Part shown: piece by piece, positions 50,217 through 57,737 of the stretch
How positions within the stretch are numbered: position 1 is the stretch's first letter
Layout: the number at the start of each line of letters is the position of its first letter
Assembly: GCA_965207275.1 (NCBI GenBank)
Contig: CBDBMH010000002.1
Location: 1-64,000, forward strand
DNA length: 64,000 bases
Reading direction: 5' to 3'
DNA from: Bin22 sp965207275
GTDB lineage: Bacteria > Chloroflexota > Dehalococcoidia > Lucifugimonadales > UBA3495
Notes under the pieces: generated by a model
Database searches by the model: none
What the model was told of the DNA's origin: nothing
What the model saw: only the letters and a program-made list of their open reading frames with translations
Made by a program: the position numbers and the translations under genes

Positions 50217-51059
50217 CTACCGCCGCCAGCGTTCCAGGGTCAGGGCGTGCCAAGCCCCGGCCAGTAGCTTCCTCCTTCTGACCTTCCGGCGGGTGTCCTC
50301 CAGGGCCTTGCGGCGCCAGTTGACCTGGCCGGACCGGTCGAAGCCGCGCAGGGGGAACCGGGCCGGGGGCAAGGTCAGGCCGTATTCCTCCAGCAACTCC
50401 AGTTCCACCGCCAGGAACCGTTCTTCCGCCAGCAGCCAGTCCAGGCCCCGGCCCTCGTTGGGGTGGGTGTCCTTGAACTTCCGCCATTCCTGGACCAACT
50501 TCCAGGCGTCGCCGAAGACCTCCTGGTCGTCGTCGGCAGGCTCCAGGGTCACCAGTTCGGGGTATTCACGCTTGAGATTGACCGGCTTTCCGGGCTGTAC
50601 GCCTGACGCGTTCTCCTCCCCTTCGCCGTTGATGCCCGCCGCCTTCAGCCCGGCCACCGCCCGTTCAATCCGTCGCAGCCCCTGGGTCTGCTCTTCCCGC
50701 AGCTTCCTGATCTCGTCCTCGGCGGCCCGCCGTCCCACCCGCATCTCCCGGCCCTGCTCCTCCACCAGCCCTTCCAGGTCTCCCAGCCGGTCTTCCAGAA
50801 TGTCGTTGCGGTCCCGCTGCTGCGCGGCGGCGGAGCCGACACCCGACTGGAGCGCCTTTTCCAGCGCCCCCCGGATGCGCCGGTTCAGCATCCCCTGGTC
50901 CAGGGCGGTGTCCAGGGTCCGCCGGTCCACGCCCAGGATTTCCGCCGCCCGACGACGCCCGTGCTTGCGTTCCTGCTCCTGCAGCAGCGACATCAGCCGC
51001 AGGTGGTGTATGTCCCGCACGCTCTTGCTGCCGTCGATGCCGCCCTTCTCAGGTTCCAT
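50217..51059 (-). CDS. helix-turn-helix and coiled-coil protein of the conjugative element
   Basis: 280 residues from ATG 51059, with GGAGG upstream. The N-terminal helix-turn-helix (RKHGRRRAAEILGVDRRTLDTALDQGMLNRRIRGALEKAL) resembles a Fis-type DNA-binding motif. A long coiled coil follows (about residues 85-145), and the C-terminal half is charged and helical, ending in a very basic tail (RRKALEDTRRKVRRRKLLAGAWHAL). It lies upstream of, and divergent to, the transfer operon. It may be a regulator or a relaxosome accessory protein. No named family is recognised. Confidence 0.68.
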   Translation of the reverse strand: MEPEKGGIDGSKSVRDIHHLRLMSLLQEQERKHGRRRAAEILGVDRRTLDTALDQGMLNRRIRGALEKALQSGVGSAAAQQRDRNDILEDRLGDLEGLVEEQGREMRVGRRAAEDEIRKLREEQTQGLRRIERAVAGLKAAGINGEGEENASGVQPGKPVNLKREYPELVTLEPADDDQEVFGDAWKLVQEWRKFKDTHPNEGRGLDWLLAEERFLAVELELLEEYGLTLPPARFPLRGFDRSGQVNWRRKALEDTRRKVRRRKLLAGAWHALTLERWRR

Positions 51060-51482
51060 AAGCCCTCCTCCATGTCCCCGGCTCACGACCCCCGGCAGCC
51101 TGCCAGGGCCGTTTTCCTGTTGACCCCTATAGGGGGAAATGCGCGATTTCCCGCCGGGGCGCCCGGTATTCTTGTTGACCCCCTACCCCGGTTTTGCGTA
51201 CCGGGGCTGAACCGGGACCTTTCAACAAAGTGTTAACAGGCTAGGGCCGCTTTTCCCCTCGATTCGTACCTGTTTCAGCTTTGAAACCAGCACTTTTCCC
51301 GAGTCACTACAAACACCAAATTCCTGTACACCCCCAATGATGCAGGACGCGGGCGGAAAAAAAGAGTCCCTGTAAAAGGCCGCACGGATGCGGCCCTCTA
51401 TAAGGGGTCTTTTTCGGCGCCGATTTTCTTCACACTTTCCGGCGGCGCTGGCCTAACGGCCCAGCGTCGAAACCGGAGAGAG
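51060..51482. promoter_or_regulatory. control region between divergent element genes
   Basis: It contains two copies of a motif TTGTTGACCCC-TA (near 51118 and 51173), a 12-bp palindrome CCCCTATAGGGG (51124-51135), a CCCCGG/CCGGGG hairpin (51186-51206) and a perfect 7-bp hairpin GGCCGCA/TGCGGCC (51379-51396) followed by TCTTTTT near 51413. TTGACC fits a -35 element. This is the likely control region of the transfer operon. Confidence 0.5.
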
Positions 51483-53078
51483 GTGAACGAGTTGACCCAG
51501 AGATTCAGACCCCGGCTCCCGCGCCGGGCCGCGTCGCTCCTGGCGGCGCTGCTGCTGGCAGTCATCGTCGCCATACCCGCCAGCGGTGTTGCCCTGGCCC
51601 AGTCCCCGCCTCCCGACGACATCACCCTGGTCAACAAGGACCGGCAGATGGTGGAGCGGAAGAAGGAGGGAGACTTCGTGGCCCGTCCCATCTTCAGCCT
51701 ACAGGTCAGCGAACTCTACTACTCCATCCGCCACCCGGACACCGGCGAGTGGATCACCAACACCTACCGGGTGCAGGGGAGCGGGAAGCAGCTCTCCGAG
51801 GGCTGGGAGTACACCTTCGAGTACCCGGCCCTGGACGAGCAACCCGACCTGGACCCGGAACAGGGTTTTCTTTTGGTCCTGGGGGTGCCCCGCATCGGCG
51901 GAGGCGAGCGCCATATCTTTCACGCCCTGATCCCCGTCCACCAGCCCAAGGGCTTGTGGGACCGGGTGCTGGGCGCGCTGGACCCGTCCCGCTGGGCGCG
52001 GGCCGCCGCCGGCTGGCTGGTGCAGGGCGCCCACGGGACCCTGTGCGGGGTGGTGGAGGGAATCACCGGAACGGAAATCGCCGAGTGCGACGGGGAGGCC
52101 CGGGGCCTGATGGGCGACATCCTCACCGGGACCCCTCCGAACCTGACCTACGAACATCCCTTCATCAAGCGGGCCTGGCTGGCGGTGTGGGCCGTCGCCT
52201 CCGGGGCATTGATGGTGATCCTAGGCTGGATGGGGCTGAGCTTCATCGTCCAGGAGCACCTGGGCCGCCACCAATCGGGTTGGCGGGAGATGGCGCCCCG
52301 GCTGGTGCTGGGACTGACCGCCGCCGCGTCGTCTTTGTGGTGGTGCGCCCTGGTCATCGACGTGGCCCACGCCGTTTCCCAGTTCATCGCCGCGTCCCTG
52401 GAGGTCACCCCCGGCGACCTGCTGCGCGCTCCCCTGGACCCCCTGCTGGTGGCGGTGCAGGCCGCCAACACCGGCCTCGCCGTGTTCATCGCCCTGCTCT
52501 ACCTGGTCTTCGGCTTCTTCGTCCTCTACCTGCTGGTGCAGATGGTCCTCCGCCTGGCCCTGATCGACATCCTGCTCTGTTTGGCGCCCATTGCCCTGGG
52601 CCTTTGGATTCTGCCCCACACGGCGGGCTGGGGAAGGCACTGGCTCAGGCTGTTCATGACAACGGTGTTCCAGCAGGCGGTCCAGCTCATAGCCGTGGCC
52701 CTGGCCTTCGCCTTCCTGGATCAGTTCGCCGATATCGGCGGCGGCGAGGCGGGGCAGGACCTGGTGTGGATGCTGCTGATGGCCATCGCCTTCATGTACC
52801 TGGCGGGACGCATCCCCGCGATGCTGGGCAATCAAGGCACCTTCGACGCCTGGCTGCACACCCTCTACTTCGGCATGTCCCTGCCCGGCTCAATGGTGCG
52901 TTCGGGCCGCGCCCTGGGGCTGATTGCGGTCGGGGCCGCCGGTGGACCGGCGGGCGCTGCCGCAGCAGCGGCGGCGACGGGCGCGGCCAGCAACGCGGCT
53001 GGCGCGGTGAACTCGGCGGCCCAGAACTCTACCCCGGCGGGACAGGGCGGGCCCACGCCCAGAAGCCAAGGGCCGTAG
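51483..53078 (+). CDS. TrbL/VirB6-like conjugation membrane protein
   Basis: 531 residues starting at GTG 51483 (GGAGAG just before) or TTG 51492 (AGAGGTG before). The signal peptide region is LLAALLLAVIVAIPASGVALAQS. An extracytoplasmic domain of about 160 residues precedes six or seven membrane helices (about 230-460), including FIKRAWLAVWAVASGALMVILGWMGLSFIV and VLYLLVQMVLRLALIDILLCLAPIALGLWILP, the pattern of VirB6/TrbL channel proteins. The C-terminus is Ala/Gly-rich. It forms the inner-membrane pore of the type IV secretion system and starts the transfer operon. Confidence 0.85.
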   Translation: MNELTQRFRPRLPRRAASLLAALLLAVIVAIPASGVALAQSPPPDDITLVNKDRQMVERKKEGDFVARPIFSLQVSELYYSIRHPDTGEWITNTYRVQGSGKQLSEGWEYTFEYPALDEQPDLDPEQGFLLVLGVPRIGGGERHIFHALIPVHQPKGLWDRVLGALDPSRWARAAAGWLVQGAHGTLCGVVEGITGTEIAECDGEARGLMGDILTGTPPNLTYEHPFIKRAWLAVWAVASGALMVILGWMGLSFIVQEHLGRHQSGWREMAPRLVLGLTAAASSLWWCALVIDVAHAVSQFIAASLEVTPGDLLRAPLDPLLVAVQAANTGLAVFIALLYLVFGFFVLYLLVQMVLRLALIDILLCLAPIALGLWILPHTAGWGRHWLRLFMTTVFQQAVQLIAVALAFAFLDQFADIGGGEAGQDLVWMLLMAIAFMYLAGRIPAMLGNQGTFDAWLHTLYFGMSLPGSMVRSGRALGLIAVGAAGGPAGAAAAAAATGAASNAAGAVNSAAQNSTPAGQGGPTPRSQGP

Positions 53079-53140
53079 CCGGAACGACAACTACGGGCGC
53101 GGACCCGTATCGCGCCGTCAACCATCCCGGGAGGTGAGCC

Positions 53141-53152
53141 ATGTGCCGGTAA
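53141..53152 (+). other. three-codon open frame with a full ribosome site
   Basis: GGGAGGTGA precedes ATG-TGC-CGG-TAA at standard spacing. The peptide would be Met-Cys-Arg. It lies 74 bases before the pilin start. It may be a minimal leader, or the shifted start of the unlikely upstream extension of the pilin frame. Confidence 0.35.
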
Positions 53153-53225
53153 GCAGTTGGTGGCTACGAAAAAGAAGACCAATGGACAGGCAAGTCAAGA
53201 AATCAACCCGCAAGGAGAGAAACCT

Positions 53226-53513
53226 ATGGACGACCTGACCCAGACCATATCGAACCTCGTCGGCATCCTGCTGGGCCTGGTGGGCGTGGTGGGCGTCGGC
53301 TACTTCATCTACGGCGCCTACATGTACCTGACCGCCAGCGGAGCGCCCAACCAGATGGAGCGGGGCAAGAGCGCCATGATGACCGCCCTGGCCGGCATCG
53401 TGCTGGCCCTCGTCGCCTATGGCGTCGTCGAACTGGTGATGAACGCCGTGGTCGGCAGCCCCGTGGACCCCACCGTCCCCGACCCCAGCGGCGGCGATGA
53501 CGGCGACGGCTAG
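53226..53513 (+). CDS. VirB2/TrbC-like pilin subunit
   Basis: 95 residues from ATG 53226 (AAGGAGAG upstream); an upstream open extension to 53157 lacks support. Two membrane helices (LVGILLGLVGVVGVGYFIYGAYMYL and MMTALAGIVLALVAYGVVELVMNAV) are separated by a short polar loop with GAPNQMERGK, the layout of VirB2/TrbC pilins and TcpC-linked small proteins. The C-terminus is Asp/Gly-rich. The stop is 10 bases before the next gene, with GGAGG between. It should form the extracellular or channel-lining component of the system. Confidence 0.82.
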   Translation: MDDLTQTISNLVGILLGLVGVVGVGYFIYGAYMYLTASGAPNQMERGKSAMMTALAGIVLALVAYGVVELVMNAVVGSPVDPTVPDPSGGDDGDG

Positions 53514-53523
53514 GAGGAAAGAA

Positions 53524-55173
53524 ATGAGAGAGCACGAAGTACCGACCCACGTGCAGGCCGAGGACAAGGCGCTGCTGTGGTTCACTTTCCCCCAGATCGT
53601 GGCGGTGGTGGCGACCTGCGCCGTGGCCTACGGCGTCTACCGCTACTTCCCCTTCGGCCCCCCGGGGCTGAAGCTGGGCATCGCCATCCTGCTGGGGGTG
53701 GTGGGAATCGCCATGACCGTGGGCAAGGTGGGCGGCCGGGGGCTGCCCCTGGTGGCCGCCGACCTGCTGAAATTCAACCTGGGCGCCCGGCGCTACGCCG
53801 GGTCCCCGGCGGAGCTGGCCATCAGCGAACCGCCGCCCCAGTCCGAGGCGAAGCCCGACCCGCTGCGGCTGCTGGCGAAGAAGGCGGCTGGCAAGGTGGG
53901 CAGTGCGGTGAGGGCGGCCCGGCAGAAGGGGCGGCGGCCCTTCCGGCCCCACAGTTGGTTCGGCAAGGGCCGCCGTTCCAGGGACGCCGACGCCGACCGG
54001 CCCAGGACCGAACGCGAAACCGGCAAGGGCCGCAAACCATGGAGCCGCTTCCTGGCCGTGGCCGGAGTGGGCGCGGTGGCGCTGCTGGCCCTGGTGCTGC
54101 TGCCCAACATCGCCCTGGCCGACGACCCGGAGGATGAACCCGAGGACCAGCCCTACGGCGACGCCTGGCGGCTGGACGAAATCTACTTCGTCCCGCCGGA
54201 CCCGGTGCCGGGGCGGCGCGTCTTCATCGAGAGGCTCAGCGTAACCGCCAACCACGCCAACGTCACCCTGCGGGCGGCCCACGAACTGCACCTGCGGGGC
54301 AGGGCCTACGGCGGCCGGAGCGGCCGGACCCTGAGAATGGGATTCAACACCGCCATGAGCGCCGGTCAGTCCAAGAGCTACAACCTGAGCCTGGACGGCC
54401 CCTCCCCTTCCTTCACCTTCTCCTGGGTGGACGCCCTGGGCCGCAGCGGGGCGGTGTCCCTGAAGAGCAACCAGATTCCCTATCCCCTGCCCCAGGCCGA
54501 CGGGGAGCTGTGCGACCTGGAACTGACTTCCCTGGAGTGGACGCCCGGGTCAATCACCGGCGTCATCGCCTCGGAGTGCATCGCGGAGACCCGCCAGGAG
54601 GTGGACCTGCCGGTGTACGGCGGCCACTTCAGCCAGTCGGTCCCCGCCCTGCTGGACGCATCCGTCACCGGCATCACCGGCACGGTCAGCGTATCCGCCG
54701 GCTCCAACGCGACCAGCGCGACCTTCGTCCAGGGCGGCGAGACCCGCTTCACGCTGGCCGTACCCGACGGGAAGGCGGTCCACGACCTGGAGATCACGGC
54801 GGCGCTGACGGCGGCGCTGAACGTGCCGCTGCCGCCCATGTTGCAGACCACCCACCACCCGGCCCGCACCGACGTGTACACCCGGCGGGTCACGTGCCGT
54901 TGCGGCGAAAGCTCCACCGTCAAGACGGTGCGCATCTACGTCCACCACCCGGAGCACGTGCGGGCGGTGGAGAGTGAACGAAGCCCGGTCACCCCCACCC
55001 GGACGGAAAGCATTGCCCTGGCCCCGGCGCCGGTTACCGGGCAGGTACGGCCCCTGGGCCTGGGGGCCGACGTCCCCTACGCGGGGCTGGTGGTGCCCCC
55101 TCCCACCCCAGAACCGCCCAGGGCGGAGCAGACCACGGTGGGTGATTCCTCCTGGTGGGGTTTTCCGTGGTAG
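53524..55173 (+). CDS. PrgI-domain protein with a large extracytoplasmic domain
   Basis: 549 residues from ATG 53524, with TAGGAGG upstream overlapping the pilin stop. The N-terminal 100 residues (VPTHVQAEDKALLWFTFPQIVAVVATCAVAYGVYRYF ... VVGIAMTVGKVGGRGLPLVAADLLKF) are a PrgI (VirB3-like) domain with two helices. A basic linker, a third helix (FLAVAGVGAVALLALVLLPNIALA) and a beta-rich external domain of about 350 residues follow, with cysteines in GELCDLE, SECIAE and TCRCGES, and a Pro-rich end (PPPTPEPPRAEQ). PrgI is normally short, so this is a natural fusion or a large variant. The external part may bridge to the cell surface. Confidence 0.85.
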   Translation: MREHEVPTHVQAEDKALLWFTFPQIVAVVATCAVAYGVYRYFPFGPPGLKLGIAILLGVVGIAMTVGKVGGRGLPLVAADLLKFNLGARRYAGSPAELAISEPPPQSEAKPDPLRLLAKKAAGKVGSAVRAARQKGRRPFRPHSWFGKGRRSRDADADRPRTERETGKGRKPWSRFLAVAGVGAVALLALVLLPNIALADDPEDEPEDQPYGDAWRLDEIYFVPPDPVPGRRVFIERLSVTANHANVTLRAAHELHLRGRAYGGRSGRTLRMGFNTAMSAGQSKSYNLSLDGPSPSFTFSWVDALGRSGAVSLKSNQIPYPLPQADGELCDLELTSLEWTPGSITGVIASECIAETRQEVDLPVYGGHFSQSVPALLDASVTGITGTVSVSAGSNATSATFVQGGETRFTLAVPDGKAVHDLEITAALTAALNVPLPPMLQTTHHPARTDVYTRRVTCRCGESSTVKTVRIYVHHPEHVRAVESERSPVTPTRTESIALAPAPVTGQVRPLGLGADVPYAGLVVPPPTPEPPRAEQTTVGDSSWWGFPW

Positions 55174-55496
55174 GGCGCATCACCACCTTCCTCCTGTCCC
55201 CAGCGGCGGCAATGGCCTCCGTCGCCGCCGGGGCCCCGGAGGAAAAGAAGGAACAGATGCTGGCCGCCTTCGACGCGGTGTTGACCGGCATGGCCTACGC
55301 GGGCGTCGGCCTGTGCCTCTTCGCCATCGTCTGGGCCGGGTTCGTCCTGATGGCCGAGGGCGCCGAGGGCGAGGGAAGGGGCAGAGCCAGGAACGCCGTG
55401 ATCATGGCCGTGGTGGGCCTGGTGCTGGTGCTGCTGGCCAAGGGCATCGCCGCCGCCATCGACAGCCGCATCGTCGAGGTATTTCCCATCCCATAG
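55155..55496 (+). CDS. second VirB2-like small membrane protein
   Basis: 113 residues starting at GTG 55155 or GTG 55167, overlapping the PrgI gene end by 19 bases. The N-terminus FLLSPAAAMASVAAG is a probable signal. Two helices follow: AAFDAVLTGMAYAGVGLCLFAIVWAGFVLM and ARNAVIMAVVGLVLVLLAKGIAAAI, again with a charged loop (GAEGEGRGRARN). The plan equals the pilin at 53226, so the element carries two pilin-like proteins on either side of PrgI. One may be the pilin and the other a channel component. Confidence 0.78.
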   Translation: MGFSVVGRITTFLLSPAAAMASVAAGAPEEKKEQMLAAFDAVLTGMAYAGVGLCLFAIVWAGFVLMAEGAEGEGRGRARNAVIMAVVGLVLVLLAKGIAAAIDSRIVEVFPIP

Positions 55497-55520
55497 AGCA
55501 GGCAAGAGGAGCAACGAGAA

Positions 55521-57662
55521 ATGAAAGCGACACTACCGAATCTGAAGGACCTGGCCCGGCGCTGGCCGCCGGGCCGGTCCCAACCTGATGAGACCGACGA
55601 AACGGTGGCGGAAGCTACTGTCGAACCCAAACCGCCGCCGCCCCCGCTGCCCCTGTTCTTCATGCTGTCCCACCTGGAGGACGACGGCCCGGTGCGCCTG
55701 GACGGGGTGAAGCTGGCGGTATTGGAGGTGATGGGGCTGGAGCTGGACGAACCCAAGCTGGGCGCCTTCGCCGGTTCCCTGAACGCGGTGGACTTCCCGG
55801 TGCAACTGCTGGTACGCCAGCACCCGCCGGTGCTTTCCACCCTGCGCAGCAACCTGACGGCGGCGCAGCCGGACGATTTGCCCCAACAGACAAAGGATGC
55901 CGCCGACAGTCTGGGACGGCTGCTGACCACGCTTGAAAACCGGGAGGGCATCCTGGACCGGCGCTTCTACGCCGTCTGTGAGCACGCCCGCGCCGACGAG
56001 CTGCGGGCGCTGCTGGTGCGGGCCGGTCTTGGCGTCTTTCCCCTGAATGGCGAAACCCTGAAGCTGCTGCTCCTGGCCTGCGCCCTGGGCGGCTCACCCC
56101 AGGACCGCGATGAAGACGAAGAGCTTGAGGTAGAGATCAACCGCCGGGACATCCGCATCGGCGGACGCCTGGTGCGCTCCCTGCACCTGGGCAAGTGGCC
56201 CCGCAGTCTCGCGCCCGGCTTTCTGCAAGGGCTGATGGCCGCCGGCGCCCCCATGGACCTGTCGGTCCACCTGGGCGCCATCCCCACGGAGCAGGCGGCC
56301 CGCACCCTGGAATGGCAGAAGGTCCGCTTCGAGTCCGCCCAGAGCCTCTCCTTCAAGCGGGGCCGCAGTATGTCGCCGGAGGCGGAGATCGCCCTGGAGG
56401 ACGTGAGCCGGTTGCGCGACGAGGTGCAGCGGGGCCGGGAACGGCTGTTTCACGCGTCCCTGTCGGTAACTCTACACGCCGACGATGCCGACACCCTGAA
56501 GGACCTGACCCAGAAGGCCCGGGCCCACTTCGCCGCCACGTTGGGCAAGCTGGACAACCTGGCCTTCCGCCAAAGGGAGGGCCTGCTTTCAACTTTGCCC
56601 CTGGGCCTGAATGCCGTGGCGGTGTGGCGGACCCTGGACACATCGTCACTGGCGCGGCTGTTCCCCTTCTCGCCGCCGGACCTGGACACCAGGAGCGGCA
56701 CCCTCTACGGCATCGACCTGCGCGCCTGCGCTCCCATCGTCTACGACCCCTTCGACGGAACCCACCTCAACGCCAACACCGCCGTCCTGGCGAGGTCCGG
56801 TTCGGGAAAATCCTTCGCCACCAAGCTGGGAGTGCTGCGCGGGCTGTGCCGGGGCGTGCGGGCCTACATCATCGACCCGGAGGGTGAGTACACCGACATG
56901 GCGAGAGCTGCCGGCGGGCGGGTCCTGTCCCCAGGCGTCCCCGGTCAGGGCATGAACCCCTTCGTCATCGATCGGGGCGACAGTGAGGAACTCCTCCAGC
57001 GCATCGGCAGCCTGCGAAGGCTGATCGAGGTGATGGTGGGGGAACGGCTCAGCGCCGAGAGGCGGTCCAGCTTGGACCACGCCCTGGCCTCCTACTACGC
57101 CGAGAGGCGGGAGCGCACCGGCTTTAGGGATTTCTACGCCTTCCTGGAAGGGGAGACGCCGGAGATCGCCCACCTGCTGCGTCCCTTCGCCACCGGCAGC
57201 CTGAGGGACCTGCTCTCCGACGAGGGCGACGACCTGCTGGCCCGCGAAGCGTTGGTCACCGTCTTCGACCTGCACCTGCTGGAACCGGAACTGAGACCGG
57301 CGGCGGCGATGGTCTGCACCGAGACGGTGTGGGCCGCCGCCGCCCAGGACCCCCGGCCCCGGCTGCTGGTGGTGGACGAGGTGTGGAGCATCATGCAGCA
57401 CCCCGAAGGCGCGGCCTTCATGGTCTCCGTGGCCAAGCGGGCCAGGAAGCACCGGCTAGGGTTGCAGTTCATCACCCAGGACGTGCAGGACCTCCTCTCG
57501 GAGGACTCCTCCCGGGCCATCACCGGACACTCCGGCAGGGCCCTGCTCCAGAACGCCGCCTTCAAGCTGCTGCTGGCCCGGGGCCAGCGCTTTCCGGTGC
57601 GCATCGAGGCCACGCCGGAGGAGACCGAGGTCATCGAGTGGCGGCCCGGACCCAGACATTAG
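55521..57662 (+). CDS. VirB4-family conjugation ATPase
   Basis: 713 residues from ATG 55521, with an AGAGGAG site upstream. The N-terminal part is the VirB4 partner-binding region with proline-rich start (VEPKPPPPPLPLFF). The motor has Walker A ARSGSGKSFATK (about 424-434), DPEGEYTDMAR, Walker B LLVVDEVW (about 614-621), and the GLQFITQDVQD motif of this ATPase group. VirB4 drives assembly of the secretion channel and pilus. It lies in the expected place after PrgI. The gene seems complete. Confidence 0.92.
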   Translation: MKATLPNLKDLARRWPPGRSQPDETDETVAEATVEPKPPPPPLPLFFMLSHLEDDGPVRLDGVKLAVLEVMGLELDEPKLGAFAGSLNAVDFPVQLLVRQHPPVLSTLRSNLTAAQPDDLPQQTKDAADSLGRLLTTLENREGILDRRFYAVCEHARADELRALLVRAGLGVFPLNGETLKLLLLACALGGSPQDRDEDEELEVEINRRDIRIGGRLVRSLHLGKWPRSLAPGFLQGLMAAGAPMDLSVHLGAIPTEQAARTLEWQKVRFESAQSLSFKRGRSMSPEAEIALEDVSRLRDEVQRGRERLFHASLSVTLHADDADTLKDLTQKARAHFAATLGKLDNLAFRQREGLLSTLPLGLNAVAVWRTLDTSSLARLFPFSPPDLDTRSGTLYGIDLRACAPIVYDPFDGTHLNANTAVLARSGSGKSFATKLGVLRGLCRGVRAYIIDPEGEYTDMARAAGGRVLSPGVPGQGMNPFVIDRGDSEELLQRIGSLRRLIEVMVGERLSAERRSSLDHALASYYAERRERTGFRDFYAFLEGETPEIAHLLRPFATGSLRDLLSDEGDDLLAREALVTVFDLHLLEPELRPAAAMVCTETVWAAAAQDPRPRLLVVDEVWSIMQHPEGAAFMVSVAKRARKHRLGLQFITQDVQDLLSEDSSRAITGHSGRALLQNAAFKLLLARGQRFPVRIEATPEETEVIEWRPGPRH

Positions 57663-57737
57663 GCGAAGCCGGTCCGAAGCCACCTACGCGGGCGTCCGGC
57701 ATCAGCCGCAAAGATTACCGATAGCGAGGAACCGACT

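Noticed and set aside
50011..51123. 370-codon plus-strand open frame
   Set aside because: Ser/Arg-rich translation opposite the helix-turn-helix coiled-coil gene, which has a ribosome site and sensible domains.
51749..53137. 462-codon open frame overlapping the VirB6-like gene
   Set aside because: Gly/Pro/Arg-rich low-complexity translation in a shifted frame; the VirB6 frame has proper membrane helices.
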